This document shows, in pieces, positions 25,021 through 34,648 of a DNA stretch of 64,000 nucleotides. Under the pieces are notes generated by a model. The model did no database searches. It was not told the DNA's origin and saw only the letters and a program-made list of their open reading frames with translations. This stretch comes from an uncultured Pelagibacteraceae bacterium. GTDB lineage: Bacteria > Pseudomonadota > Alphaproteobacteria > Pelagibacterales > Pelagibacteraceae. Position 1 is the stretch's first letter, and every line of letters begins with the position of its first letter. The position numbers were made by a program, and so were the translations under genes. Location: NCBI GenBank assembly GCA_902527215.1, contig CABZOF010000001.1, forward strand, positions 478,501 to 542,500. The letters run 5' to 3'.

Positions 25021-26565
25021 TTAATGTTTGAAGTGCCTAGTTTTTGAAAAAACTAGAATAACACCTAATTTATCTGCAAATTTAATAATTTCTTTATCTC
25101 GTATAGAGCCGGATGGTTGGATAATTGCACTTACTCCATTTTGTACCAAGATTTCTATTCCATCTACGAAAGGAAAAAAAGCGTCTGATGCTCCTATGAT
25201 TATGTCTTCATCATTAATCTTCTGAAATTTTTTCATTTTATCTATTGCTATTTTGCAACTATCTAATCTACTTGATTGACCTGATCCAATTCCAATAGTT
25301 GAACTATTCTTTGTTAAAACGATTGCATTAGATTTTACATTTCTACATACATTGAATGCGAAAAGTAGATCATCGAAAATCTTTTTTGTTGGCTTTATTT
25401 TAGATACAACTTTAAAATTATCTTTACTAAAAATCTTGTTATCTGCATTTTGCAGTAATAAAGAGTCAAAGTTACTTATTATATTGCTTAAAATATCCAC
25501 TTTTAATTTTGATGCATCAATCAATCTCAAATTTTTTTTTTTTTTTAAAATTTTAATTGATTCTTTGTCAAAACCGAGTCCAATGATTACTTCTAAAAAT
25601 GTCTTACCTAATTCTAAGGCTATTTTTTTATTCACTTTAAAATTACATGAAACAATCCCCCCGAATGCACTTATTGGATCACATGCTATAGCTTCTCTAT
25701 AACTTTCTATTTTACTCTTATTTACTGACACACCACAAGGGTTAGCATGCTTGACAATAACTGTACCAGTATTTTTTGGGAGTGATTGTGATATATTTAA
25801 TGCTGCGTAAATATCATTATAATTATTATAGCTTAATTTTTTTCCACTCAATTGTAATATACCAAAATTATTATATTTACTATAAATTGCTGATTGTTGA
25901 TGAGGGTTTTCACCATATCGTAATACTTCGATTAAATTTCCATGAATAGTTTTCTTTTGAGGAAAATGAACATTATTTTTTATATTCAAATATTCTGAAA
26001 TAACAGAGTCATAGTATGCTGTTAAATTAAAAGCTTCTTGTGATAGTTTTTTTCTGAACTCTAAACTCGTAGCACCTTTATTTTTTTCTAAATCCAAAAT
26101 GAATTCTCTGTATTGACTTGGAGCTGTTAGAACAGTTGTATGTTTATAATTTTTAGCTGCTGCCCTAACAAGAGCTGGACCTCCAATATCTATGTTTTCA
26201 ACAAGTTTATTGTGGTTTTTTGTAGTTTTTAATGTTTTTTCAAATGGATAAAAATTAACAATAACTAAATCTATTTCTTTATAATTATTCTTTTTAAGTT
26301 CTTTTTTATGCTTCTTGCTTTCTCTTTTGCTTAAGATTCCTGCATACAACTTTGGATGAAGTGTTTTAACTCTACCATCTAAAATTTCGTCAGTACTTGT
26401 ATATTCTGATATTTCTTTACATTTGTAGCCCAATTTTTTAATTTCTTTAGATGTACCTCCCGAACTTATAATATTAACTCTATATTTTTTTAGTGTTTTT
26501 AAAATTAATTTAATTTCTGATTTGTCTGATAGAGATATTATTGCTTTTTGAATTTTATTACTCAT
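25021..26565 (-). CDS. purH: bifunctional AICAR transformylase / IMP cyclohydrolase
   Basis: Performs the last two steps of IMP synthesis. The 514-residue protein has an N-terminal MGS-like cyclohydrolase domain (ALISLSD-like start, SGGTSKEIKKLG, DGRVKTLHPKLYAGIL, VNFYPFEKT). The C-terminal transformylase domain has LRYGENPHQQSA and IVKHANPCGVSV with the catalytic Lys-His. It consumes AICAR, which is also a by-product of HisF-HisH at the other end of the window. A 15-adenine run in the coding strand (25532-25546) encodes lysines and keeps the frame. It overlaps the heparinase-like gene by four bases. Confidence 0.96.
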   Translation of the reverse strand: MSNKIQKAIISLSDKSEIKLILKTLKKYRVNIISSGGTSKEIKKLGYKCKEISEYTSTDEILDGRVKTLHPKLYAGILSKRESKKHKKELKKNNYKEIDLVIVNFYPFEKTLKTTKNHNKLVENIDIGGPALVRAAAKNYKHTTVLTAPSQYREFILDLEKNKGATSLEFRKKLSQEAFNLTAYYDSVISEYLNIKNNVHFPQKKTIHGNLIEVLRYGENPHQQSAIYSKYNNFGILQLSGKKLSYNNYNDIYAALNISQSLPKNTGTVIVKHANPCGVSVNKSKIESYREAIACDPISAFGGIVSCNFKVNKKIALELGKTFLEVIIGLGFDKESIKILKKKKNLRLIDASKLKVDILSNIISNFDSLLLQNADNKIFSKDNFKVVSKIKPTKKIFDDLLFAFNVCRNVKSNAIVLTKNSSTIGIGSGQSSRLDSCKIAIDKMKKFQKINDEDIIIGASDAFFPFVDGIEILVQNGVSAIIQPSGSIRDKEIIKFADKLGVILVFSKTRHFKH

Positions 26566-28190
26566 ATCCTACTAATTTGCCACTCAATTAATTGTTCGTT
26601 ATTTTGAGTAATACCTGAGATAAAAATATTCTGATTCTCAATATAACTATTTTTATTACCAAAATATAGCCCAGTTTCAACCCCTATCAATCCATCATTT
26701 GAAAAGAATCTCCACCCAGAATTATCTAGTTCAATTAACACAGATTTATTATCTTGAAGTTTTGTTACTTTAATATTTGGTAACAGATGAAACCTTATTT
26801 CAAAGTTTGTAACCTTAAAATTCTTTTTTTTAATAAGTTTGTCTTTTCCAAAAAGAATACTTTTATCATTGTCAAATTCCAAATTCCTTTGATGAATTAC
26901 TCCATATCTTGATAAATATCCATCATGTGAACATTTAATACTCCAGTAATCTTTTTCATATGTTACTTCATTATCAAACGTTTTAAATCCTTTGCTCACT
27001 ATACTAGGACCTTTACTATTTTTTTTGAAATTACAAGTTGAAGAGTTATCTAAAATTAATGTCGAATGCGTTGCAGTTGATTTTGAAATCGAATTTAGTT
27101 GATGGTTATAATTTTGAAAATAGCCAGAGTTTGTAATTAGTTTTTTTCCCTTAAAAAAAAATTCAAATGATAATGGTCCACTTTGATAATTTTCAGAGTA
27201 ATTTTTTACAGGATTAATTCCTGTATCCATAGCAAGAATTACATTTTTATTTTTTAATATTGTATAGCCAGATATATTAAATTTATCACTCTTAAACTTG
27301 TACCTAAAGAGAGATAGATATTTATCAAAGTCTTTATTGTTTGAATTATTATTTCCGTTAAATAATAAACTTTGCTTTAATGACCCCCAAATAAAATCAT
27401 AAGATTTGCCTAGATAATGAATTATTTCATTTAAGTATTCTGGAATATCATTTAAAGAATCTTTTAAAAGTTCTCTGATTAAGATGAAATATTTTAAATA
27501 AAAAACCATCTGCCTTATATTTCTTGATTTTGGAAAGTAGTTGCTATCAAAAGAAGTATTAATAATTTTTTTAAGTAAATCTAATCCATATTCTAAAAAT
27601 CTATTGTTTTTGTAGGCTATTCCTGCGATAGTTATCGCTGTACACCCGATCATTTTGTCGTTTAATTCAGAGGATCTATCAATTTCATTCATTAAATGAT
27701 TTACTTGCTTACTGATTATTTCGTTAAAACTATTTTTATAGTTATTCCCAGATTTATTATAGGTTATTTTAGAATTAGATATCCAAGCTATTACCCTTTT
27801 AGAAAGAATATCTGTTTCCCAACTTTTTGTTTCATAGTTTTGGTTCTTTTTAATCCAATTTTCAATAATTGACTGCGTAACCTCGTTAGAAGATTTAAGA
27901 TCTATTGAAAACAACCAATAAAAACTATGAAGTTTTTTAAAATCATTATATTTTAAACCTTTATTTTCCCATATTGATTGAACATTAAAATCTTCAATCT
28001 TTTTTTTTTGTTTTTCATATTTTATTAATGAACTAAGTATATTAAGACTTGGTTGATAAACTAAAACATTTTCATCAACTTTTGAAATTTTTCTATTATA
28101 AATAGATGAGTTTAAATAAACTTTTCGTATTTGGTTTTTAAAAATAAAATAAAATTCATTAATATAATTAAAAGAACTTTTTAAAAACAT
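26562..28190 (-). CDS. heparinase II/III family protein
   Basis: Belongs to the alginate-lyase/heparinase II/III superfamily as judged by layout. It has a helical N-terminal half (WLFSIDLKSSNEV, ENWIKKNQNYETKSWETDI, YPKSRNIRQM). A beta-rich C-terminal half follows, with the family's GYTILKNKNVILAMDTG, SFEFFFKGKKLITNSG and SKSTATHSTLILDNSST, the last corresponding to the conserved AHSTL. Of 542 residues none forms a signal peptide, so it may act in the cytosol. Many alphaproteobacteria carry this gene between rpe and purH, as here. The substrate is not known. Confidence 0.85.
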   Translation of the reverse strand: MFLKSSFNYINEFYFIFKNQIRKVYLNSSIYNRKISKVDENVLVYQPSLNILSSLIKYEKQKKKIEDFNVQSIWENKGLKYNDFKKLHSFYWLFSIDLKSSNEVTQSIIENWIKKNQNYETKSWETDILSKRVIAWISNSKITYNKSGNNYKNSFNEIISKQVNHLMNEIDRSSELNDKMIGCTAITIAGIAYKNNRFLEYGLDLLKKIINTSFDSNYFPKSRNIRQMVFYLKYFILIRELLKDSLNDIPEYLNEIIHYLGKSYDFIWGSLKQSLLFNGNNNSNNKDFDKYLSLFRYKFKSDKFNISGYTILKNKNVILAMDTGINPVKNYSENYQSGPLSFEFFFKGKKLITNSGYFQNYNHQLNSISKSTATHSTLILDNSSTCNFKKNSKGPSIVSKGFKTFDNEVTYEKDYWSIKCSHDGYLSRYGVIHQRNLEFDNDKSILFGKDKLIKKKNFKVTNFEIRFHLLPNIKVTKLQDNKSVLIELDNSGWRFFSNDGLIGVETGLYFGNKNSYIENQNIFISGITQNNEQLIEWQISRI

Positions 28191-28191
28191 T

Positions 28192-28851
28192 TTACATTGA
28201 TTTTAGTTTTTCAATATTAGTTTTGATATTCCCACCGTTCTCTTTAAAAACTGTGGTTCCAGATACTAAAATATCAGCTCCAGCTTCTAAAACTATTTTT
28301 GAATTACTAAAATTAATTCCTCCATCAACTTCAATATCAAAGTGATATTGACTTTTATCCTTTATTTTTTTCAATTCTTTTATTTTATCTAATACTTCAG
28401 GCATAAATTTTTGCCCACCAAAACCAGGGTTTACACTCATAACAAGAATTAAATCAATGTTGTCAATTTCATCAATTAAAGTTTTTATTTCAGTTTTTGG
28501 ATTTAAAGATACACCAACTTTTTTGCCAAATTTTTTTATTAAACTTATAGATTCTCCCAAGTTTTCAGTAGCTTCAGGGTGAATAGTTATTATATCTGCA
28601 CCAGCATTTGCATAATTTTCAATATATTTGTGTACTGGAGAAATCATTAAGTGTACATCAAATGGAAGCTTGGTATATTTTCTTAGGTTTTTTATTACTG
28701 GAGGTCCTATTGTTAAATTTGGAACAAAGTGACCATCCATTACATCGACGTGAATTAAGTCGGCCCCACCTTGTTCTAGCTTCTTAATTTCATTGCCAAG
28801 CTGGCTGAAGTCTGCAGATAATATAGAAGGAGAAATTTGAATTTTTTTCAT
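28192..28851 (-). CDS. rpe: ribulose-phosphate 3-epimerase
   Basis: Interconverts ribulose 5-phosphate and xylulose 5-phosphate. The 219-residue barrel has SPSILSADFSQLG, the metal-binding HVDVMDGHFVPN, VHLMI, MSVNPGFGGQKFMP and EVDGGIN with the catalytic-type aspartate. Length and motif spacing are typical. It lies one base upstream of the heparinase-like gene on the same strand, forming rpe-heparinase-purH, which is likely a single transcript. Confidence 0.96.
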   Translation of the reverse strand: MKKIQISPSILSADFSQLGNEIKKLEQGGADLIHVDVMDGHFVPNLTIGPPVIKNLRKYTKLPFDVHLMISPVHKYIENYANAGADIITIHPEATENLGESISLIKKFGKKVGVSLNPKTEIKTLIDEIDNIDLILVMSVNPGFGGQKFMPEVLDKIKELKKIKDKSQYHFDIEVDGGINFSNSKIVLEAGADILVSGTTVFKENGGNIKTNIEKLKSM

Positions 28852-28894
28852 TTGATACTAAAAATATTAGTATCAATTTTTTCTTCTATTTGAA

Positions 28895-29245
28895 TTAGTT
28901 TTTACTAAATATTCTATATATTTCTCGAGCAATTTCACTTTCAAGAGGGAATGAAAGCATACCCATAACTGAATAACCAAGTAAATAAGGCATTAAATAG
29001 AAACGGCCCATATAAAAGAACCATGCTACGTAAAGTGGTACTAAAGGTCCTATAATAAAGCTTGGGGTAATTGGTTTAAATATTTTAATAAGTGGGTTAG
29101 TTAATTTAACAAATACTTTCATAAAGAAAAATTGTGAATCTTCTTTCTGAAATATATTCATCGCAACTCTTCCAATTAGAGTCCACATTATAACTCCAAG
29201 GACATAATCAATTATATAAACTAAGGGATGAAAGTTTGCTGACAT
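28895..29245 (-). CDS. small integral membrane protein, YggT-like character
   Basis: The 116-residue product has at least three hydrophobic segments (about residues 9-28, 60-80 and 85-100). Between the first two lies a motif, VKLTNPLIKIFKPITPSF, that resembles the conserved loop of YggT proteins (NPLLxPIRRxxP). This is resemblance only. It lies downstream of the symporter operon, beyond a hairpin at 29259-29281, so it may be expressed independently or by read-through. No function can be assigned. Confidence 0.6.
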   Translation of the reverse strand: MSANFHPLVYIIDYVLGVIMWTLIGRVAMNIFQKEDSQFFFMKVFVKLTNPLIKIFKPITPSFIIGPLVPLYVAWFFYMGRFYLMPYLLGYSVMGMLSFPLESEIAREIYRIFSKN

Positions 29246-29258
29246 TTTTGATCTTATC

Positions 29259-29281
29259 TAGGGGCGAAAATTTCGCCCCTA
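29259..29281 (-). terminator. hairpin after the symporter operon
   Basis: An 11-bp perfect stem (TAGGGGCGAAA with its complement) around a one-base centre lies 17 bases after the symporter stop. It is far more GC-rich than its surroundings. The T run is weak, so it may act as a terminator or a 3'-end protecting hairpin. Confidence 0.7.
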
Positions 29282-29297
29282 AAATAATATATTTTAA

Positions 29298-31112
29298 TTA
29301 ATGTTGTTTTCCAAGTATGGTTTTACCACTTGGTACACGCACATCATCAACCATTTTCTGAGTAGCTGCGTCTGGTGCTGCAGTTATTAAACTGACAACA
29401 ATCATAGAAACTAAACTTACAGCTGCTCCAACTATTCCAAAAGTAAGTTGAGTTATGCCTAAGAACCCAGATCCACCACTTCGTACCCAAATTAGGTATG
29501 CAGTTCCTGAGATCAGTCCTAATAGCATTCCTGCAACAGCTCCTGGTGCGTTAGCTCTCTTCCACCATACACCAAGTACAAGTGGGAAGAATAGTCCAGA
29601 CATCGCAAAGTCAAAAGCCCAAATGACCGAACCTAGAATACCTTGTATCTCTAGTGCAGCAATTGTAGCTCCTGCAAAACCAATCAATACAAGTAATACC
29701 CTTGCAACAATTAATCTTTTTGCAGTTTCAGCTTTTGGATTAATGATTTTATAGTAAACATCATGTGATAACGCATTTGAAATAGCTAAAACTAATCCAT
29801 CTGCAGTTGACATGGCAGCAGCCATACCTCCAGCAGCAACTAGTCCAGATATTACATAAGGTAATCCAGCAATCTCAGGTGTTGCTAATACAACAGCACT
29901 ACCTTTCATGAAGAACTCATTAAGTTCAAGAGTTCCATTGCCGTTAAAGTCACTTACAAACATCAACTTCGCTTGGTTCCAGTTTTGATACCAGTCAAGA
30001 GCTTGAACTTCAGTTATTGATTTACCAATAATTCCAGTAGCCAAGTTAGGATCCATCAATGAAATTTTTGATAGAGTAGCTAACATTGGAGCAGAAGAAT
30101 AAAGTAGGAATATAAAGAATAATGACCAACCTACTGATCTTCTAGCTGTTCTTACACTTGGAGTAGTAAAGTATCTCATCATAACGTGAGGTAATGATGC
30201 TGTTCCTGCCATCATACAAACTGCTAATGATATAAATGCCCAAGGTGTTGCATTAACCGATGAGTGTGCTTTTGTAATTGCAGATAACCCTTTTGGAACT
30301 GTAGCTAAATCTGCAGCTGAGTTTTTAACAAATCCAAATTGACCTTCAAGTTCTGCAATTCTTGCTACTTCGTCGGCTAACATGAAGTGTGGGAAGAAAC
30401 CTGCACCAATATTGTTACTTATCCAGAATACTGGAAGCAAATAAGCAATAATCAGTACAATGTATTGAGCAACTTGTGTCCAAGTTACTGCTCTCATTCC
30501 ACCAAGCATTGAGCACATTAGAATACTAGCTAGTCCAACGTAAACTGCAATTTCAAATGGAATATCTAAAGCAACAGAAGCAATAGTTCCTGTAGCGTTA
30601 ATTTGAGCAGTCACGTAAGTGAATGATGCAACAGTTAAGACTACAACTGCACTAAATCTTGCTAAGTTACCACCGTACCGAGTTCCTATAAAATCTGGAA
30701 CAGTATAACATCCAAATTTTCTAAGATATGGTGCTAATAAAGAAGCAACTAGTACATATCCACCAGTCCATCCAACAAGCAGTGCCATATAACCATAGCC
30801 TTTAAAGTAAATACCACCTGCCATGGCTACAAATGATGCACCAGACATCCAGTCTGCTGCAGTTGCCATTCCATTAAATACAGTAGGCACTTGCCTTCCA
30901 GCTACGTAATAAGCATCTGTTTGAAGTGTTCTAGATAACCAACCAATTAAAGCATAAATCAAAACTGTAAATGATACAAAAAAGATACCAATCATTTTTG
31001 CTGTCATTCCAGCTTGTTCAGCTATTGCCATTATGATGATAAATACTAGAAAACCTCCAGTATATATCCCATAGACTTTAGGTAAGTTATCTATAAATTT
31101 ACCTTTTATCAT
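29298..31112 (-). CDS. sodium:solute symporter (SSS family, VC_2705-type), with EF-hand-like loop
   Basis: Large subunit of a two-component SSS transporter related to acetate/organic-acid permeases; inner membrane. The 604 residues contain about 13 hydrophobic segments and the family stretches GWLSRTLQTDAYYVAGRQVP, MATAADWMSGASFVAMAGG and VPDFIGTRYGGNLARF. GMRAVTWTQVAQY and MSTADGLVLAISNALSHD also match. Between two membrane segments residues 388-399 read DFNGNGTLELNE, a full match to a canonical EF-hand calcium loop. Coordinates overlap its small partner by four bases. Acs on the same strand 1 kb further suggests acetate as one candidate substrate, but this is not shown. Confidence 0.9.
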   Translation of the reverse strand: MIKGKFIDNLPKVYGIYTGGFLVFIIIMAIAEQAGMTAKMIGIFFVSFTVLIYALIGWLSRTLQTDAYYVAGRQVPTVFNGMATAADWMSGASFVAMAGGIYFKGYGYMALLVGWTGGYVLVASLLAPYLRKFGCYTVPDFIGTRYGGNLARFSAVVVLTVASFTYVTAQINATGTIASVALDIPFEIAVYVGLASILMCSMLGGMRAVTWTQVAQYIVLIIAYLLPVFWISNNIGAGFFPHFMLADEVARIAELEGQFGFVKNSAADLATVPKGLSAITKAHSSVNATPWAFISLAVCMMAGTASLPHVMMRYFTTPSVRTARRSVGWSLFFIFLLYSSAPMLATLSKISLMDPNLATGIIGKSITEVQALDWYQNWNQAKLMFVSDFNGNGTLELNEFFMKGSAVVLATPEIAGLPYVISGLVAAGGMAAAMSTADGLVLAISNALSHDVYYKIINPKAETAKRLIVARVLLVLIGFAGATIAALEIQGILGSVIWAFDFAMSGLFFPLVLGVWWKRANAPGAVAGMLLGLISGTAYLIWVRSGGSGFLGITQLTFGIVGAAVSLVSMIVVSLITAAPDAATQKMVDDVRVPSGKTILGKQH

Positions 31113-31375
31113 TGATCACCCTCTCTTTCAGTAAATCCGAATTCATCATCTATTTTCTCTTGTCGACCGGCAAACCAAAAAATTAGAATGACGAAGATTG
31201 CAAGCGATCCCTGACATGTAAACCAATACGTTAAAGGATATCCAAATGGTCTAATGCTTGACTCTTGCATCTCGGCTCCGAAAAGAAAGATGCCAATTGA
31301 GAAAACAAACCAAATTGCTAATGTGATAAAGAGCAAATTCCTGGTTTTTTCCCAGTGTTGTTCTTGTTTTGACAT
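31109..31375 (-). CDS. symporter small subunit (DUF4212/DUF485-type)
   Basis: Small membrane partner that accompanies VC_2705-type sodium:solute symporters. The 88-residue protein starts with HWEKTRNLLFITLAIWFVFS, has a second membrane segment around WFTCQGSLAIFVILIFWFAG, and ends in an acidic tail. Two segments and a conserved W-x-x-T-R at the start fit the family. A strong ribosome site (AGGAGAGAG) precedes the ATG, unusual for this genome and suggesting high expression. It overlaps the large subunit by four bases. The 120-bp upstream gap should hold the promoter. Confidence 0.85.
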   Translation of the reverse strand: MSKQEQHWEKTRNLLFITLAIWFVFSIGIFLFGAEMQESSIRPFGYPLTYWFTCQGSLAIFVILIFWFAGRQEKIDDEFGFTEREGDQ

Positions 31376-31495
31376 TTTTTCTCTCTCCTATAGGTTAAAG
31401 AAAGAACCATACCGATAATCAAATTTATTTAAACCCCTAAAAACGCTCGATATTGTGTCATTTTTACATTATATATCAACATATTAAGTAGATAA

Positions 31496-32122
31496 ATGGC
31501 CCTTAAATACAGATTCAACTTAAAAGATATAAAACTTGAAGATTTCAAAGTTTATTTAGTTGCAATGTTCAAAAGCATTTTGCCAAAGAAAAAAATAAAA
31601 AATGTTGACGATTTAAAAGAATTTATTCAGCAAAAATCAGCATGGGTATCACAAGTTACTTTATATAATTATTTAAAAACAAGAATGGGCACTAAATGGG
31701 TCCTCCATTTTGATGATGAAAAGTTTTTAAAATCAATTAACACTGCCAAATGGAACATATATGCAATTTCACTTCAAGATTTATCTTTTTATACTATTTC
31801 ATATCTAAATGTTTTTTATAGTTTCCGAGAAACTAATAAAGCTTTCGAAATTTATAATAATATTTTGGACAAAGAATTAGAGAATGGCATGCCTAAGGAA
31901 ATTGTTGATGAAGCGAGGGCTAGTTTTCAGAAAAGATTAGATCAAATTAAATGGGATGACTATTATAAGTCTTGGCCATTCAATGAAAGTGCTCTTGCAT
32001 TATATAATTGGGCCCCAGTAGCTACTGAACTAAAATCTATAGATAGAAAGATAGTCCTTAATTCTATGATTTTGAAATGGGATAATATTAAGGAGGAGTT
32101 TTCTAAACTAATAAAGATCTAG
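31496..32122 (+). CDS. conserved hypothetical protein
   Basis: I do not recognise a characterised family. The 208-residue product has no signal peptide or membrane segment and is rich in aromatic residues and lysine. Notable stretches are [20 protein letters not shown] (about residues 48-67) and a C-terminal half predicted helical with [14 protein letters not shown]. The even spread of charged residues and normal codon use fit a real cytosolic protein. It starts divergently from the symporter operon, and its last four bases overlap the stop of acs on the other strand. Confidence 0.75.
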   Translation: MALKYRFNLKDIKLEDFKVYLVAMFKSILPKKKIKNVDDLKEFIQQKSAWVSQVTLYNYLKTRMGTKWVLHFDDEKFLKSINTAKWNIYAISLQDLSFYTISYLNVFYSFRETNKAFEIYNNILDKELENGMPKEIVDEARASFQKRLDQIKWDDYYKSWPFNESALALYNWAPVATELKSIDRKIVLNSMILKWDNIKEEFSKLIKI

Positions 32123-34104
32123 ATATTTTTTCTATTATCTACCAAACTTTCAACAACCGAAGGGTCAGCCAAAGTAGTTGTATCTCCTAATTGACCATGT
32201 TCATTGGCAGCAATTTTTCTTAGAATTCTTCTCATAATTTTGCCTGATCTTGTTTTTGGTAGTCCTGGAGCAAATTGAATTAGGTCCGGAGTTGCTATTG
32301 GACCAATTTGTTTCCTAACCCAAAGTTTTAAATCTCTCTCTAAATCAAGAGTACTTTTCTCTCCAGCATTTAAAGTTACATAACAGTACAACCCGTTTCC
32401 TTTTATATCATGTGGGTAACCAACCACTGCTGCTTCAGCCACTTTTGGATGAGCTACAAACGCACTTTCAATTTCAGCAGTACCTAAATTATGGCCAGAA
32501 ACAATAATTACATCATCTACTCTTCCTGTAATCCAATAATAACCGTCTTTATCTCTTCTACAACCATCACCCGTAAAATATTTTCCGTCAAATTGTGAAA
32601 AATAAGTGTCTATAAATCTTTGATGGTCACCATACACACTTCTCATTTGTCCAGGCCATGATTGTGAAATACAAAGTCTACCTTGTGCTTCTCCTTTTAA
32701 AACCTTGCCATCTTTATCTAGGATTTCTGGTTTAATTCCATAAAATGGTTTTGTCGCAGAACCAGGTTTTAAATCAATCGCTCCAGTTTGAGGACTGATC
32801 AAAATTCCACCAGTTTCTGTTTGCCACCAAGTATCAACGATCGGGCATCTACTATCACCAACAGTTTTGTAATACCATTCCCAAGCTTCAGGGTTAATTG
32901 GTTCACCAACAGTGCCTAAAAGTTTTAAAGTTTTTCTTGATGTTTTTTTTACAGGTTTATCACCTTCTCTCATTAAAGCTCTGATTGCTGTTGGAGCTGT
33001 ATAAAAAATATTAACTTTATATTTATCAACTATTTGCCACCACCTAGATGTATCAGGATAAGTAGGTATTCCTTCAAACATAATTGTAGTTGCACCGTTA
33101 GCAAGCGGACCATAAATAATATAACTGTGTCCTGTAACCCAACCTATATCAGCTGTGCACCAGTAAATATCTTTAGGTTTATAATTAAAAATATATTGGT
33201 GAGTCATTGATGCATAAACCATGTATCCACCGGTTGTATGTAGTACACCTTTTGGTTTCCCAGTTGAGCCAGATGTGTAAAGAATGAATAATGGATCTTC
33301 AGCATTCATTTCTTCAGGCTCACATTTTGCTGAAACTTTACTTGTCATTTTGTGATACCAAACATCACGATCATTGTACCAATCAATTTTTTTTGTACTT
33401 GTTCTCTTTACAACGATACATTTCTTTACGTTGGGACAGCTTTGCAAAGCTTCATCTGTAATAGATTTTAAAGGGATTGTTTTGCCTCCTCTTACACCCT
33501 CATCCGCAGTTATAACATAATCAGATTCGCAATCATTAATTCTACCTGAAATACTATCTGGTGAAAAACCTCCAAATATTATGGAGTGAACTGCACCTAT
33601 TCTAGCACATGCAAGCATTGTGTAGGCAAGCTCTGGTATCATGGTAAGATAAATTGTTACTCTATCACCTTTTTGAACTCCTAGATTTTTTAATCCATTT
33701 GCTGCTTTTGAAACCTCTTTATGAAGTTCTTTATATGTAATTTTTTTTTGAACTTTTGGATCGTCTCCTACCCATATAATTGCAGTCTTATTAGCATTTT
33801 TTTTAAGATGCCTATCAATGCAATTCGCTGAGGCATTTAAAGTACCATCATAGAACCATTTGATATGGACATCATCTTTACTATACTTAACGTCTTTAAT
33901 TTTTTTATAAGGCTTAATCCAATTAATTCTTTTTCCTTCTTTTTTCCAAAATCCATCGTTGTCTTTAATCGACTCGTTATATTTCTTTATATATTGAGAT
34001 TTATTAACAGTAGCTTTACTTATCCATTCCTTCTTAGTTTTATAAATTGTCTCTTTAGGTTTTTTAGATATTATTTTTTTTTTAGTTTTTTTTTTCTTAG
34101 GCAT
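32119..34104 (-). CDS. acs: acetyl-CoA synthetase
   Basis: Activates acetate to acetyl-CoA through acetyl-AMP. The 661-residue protein has [18 protein letters not shown] near the N-terminus and the AMP-binding P-loop [47 protein letters not shown] and [17 protein letters not shown] follow. The C-terminal [12 protein letters not shown] carries catalytic Lys622, the usual target of regulatory acetylation. A lysine-rich N-terminal extension of about 30 residues precedes homology. Acetyl-CoA is also the product of the malyl-CoA lyase in this window. The EVE-domain gene lies 10 bp upstream on the same strand. Confidence 0.96.
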   Translation of the reverse strand: MPKKKKTKKKIISKKPKETIYKTKKEWISKATVNKSQYIKKYNESIKDNDGFWKKEGKRINWIKPYKKIKDVKYSKDDVHIKWFYDGTLNASANCIDRHLKKNANKTAIIWVGDDPKVQKKITYKELHKEVSKAANGLKNLGVQKGDRVTIYLTMIPELAYTMLACARIGAVHSIIFGGFSPDSISGRINDCESDYVITADEGVRGGKTIPLKSITDEALQSCPNVKKCIVVKRTSTKKIDWYNDRDVWYHKMTSKVSAKCEPEEMNAEDPLFILYTSGSTGKPKGVLHTTGGYMVYASMTHQYIFNYKPKDIYWCTADIGWVTGHSYIIYGPLANGATTIMFEGIPTYPDTSRWWQIVDKYKVNIFYTAPTAIRALMREGDKPVKKTSRKTLKLLGTVGEPINPEAWEWYYKTVGDSRCPIVDTWWQTETGGILISPQTGAIDLKPGSATKPFYGIKPEILDKDGKVLKGEAQGRLCISQSWPGQMRSVYGDHQRFIDTYFSQFDGKYFTGDGCRRDKDGYYWITGRVDDVIIVSGHNLGTAEIESAFVAHPKVAEAAVVGYPHDIKGNGLYCYVTLNAGEKSTLDLERDLKLWVRKQIGPIATPDLIQFAPGLPKTRSGKIMRRILRKIAANEHGQLGDTTTLADPSVVESLVDNRKNI

Positions 34105-34114
34105 GAATTTTTTT

Positions 34115-34531
34115 TTAATTAATTCTACCCATCTTCAAAATTATTTTCCAGCTTTTAGTATCAATAGGCATAACAGATAGTCTACTTTGTCTAATAAGAG
34201 ATAAGTTCTCTAAAGCCTTAGTTTTTTTGATGTTTTCAAGTGTTACAGGATTTTGGAGTTTACTTTTAAATCTAACTTTAACTGCAACAAACCTTTTTTT
34301 TTTATCAGTCAGATCGATGAATGCTGTTTTAATAACTTCGACAATACCAACTATTTCTTTTCCAATATTAGAATGATAAAAAAAACAAAGATCTCCTTTT
34401 TCCATTTTTTTTAAGTTATTTGCTGCTTGGTAATTTCTTACACCATCCCAGTCAGCTCCTTTTTCTCCAGCTTTGATTTGTTGATCAATTGACCATACAT
34501 CTGGCTCTGATTTCATTAACCAATATTGCAT
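34115..34531 (-). CDS. EVE-domain protein
   Basis: EVE domains are PUA-like folds thought to bind modified bases in DNA or RNA. The 138-residue protein begins [15 protein letters not shown] and continues with [16 protein letters not shown] and [10 protein letters not shown], which together are diagnostic. [20 protein letters not shown] and [12 protein letters not shown] follow. It lies between tsaD (via a 38-codon gene) and acs. In many alphaproteobacteria it is found downstream of tsaD and gpsA; gpsA is missing here. Specific ligand unknown. Confidence 0.92.
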   Translation of the reverse strand: MQYWLMKSEPDVWSIDQQIKAGEKGADWDGVRNYQAANNLKKMEKGDLCFFYHSNIGKEIVGIVEVIKTAFIDLTDKKKRFVAVKVRFKSKLQNPVTLENIKKTKALENLSLIRQSRLSVMPIDTKSWKIILKMGRIN

Positions 34532-34648
34532 TTAATTTTTTTTCTTTTTCTTTTCTTTTTTAAGTTTTCTTTTTTCCTTTAAAGAAAGTTTAGCTTGTTT
34601 CATTACGCTAGCATCCTTAAATGATTTACCACTATATCTTTTCGACAT
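34532..34648 (-). CDS. 38-residue highly basic protein between tsaD and the EVE gene
   Basis: A complete minus-strand frame fills the gap exactly: ATG at 34646-34648 directly follows the tsaD stop and TAA at 34532-34534 directly precedes the EVE start. The product begins MSKRYSGKSFKDASVMKQAK and ends in a helix-forming run of lysine, arginine and glutamate. It has no signal peptide. The zero-gap fit on both sides and a structured N-terminus argue for a real gene. The composition suggests nucleic-acid or ribosome binding, which is inference only. Confidence 0.65.
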   Translation of the reverse strand: MSKRYSGKSFKDASVMKQAKLSLKEKRKLKKEKKKKKN

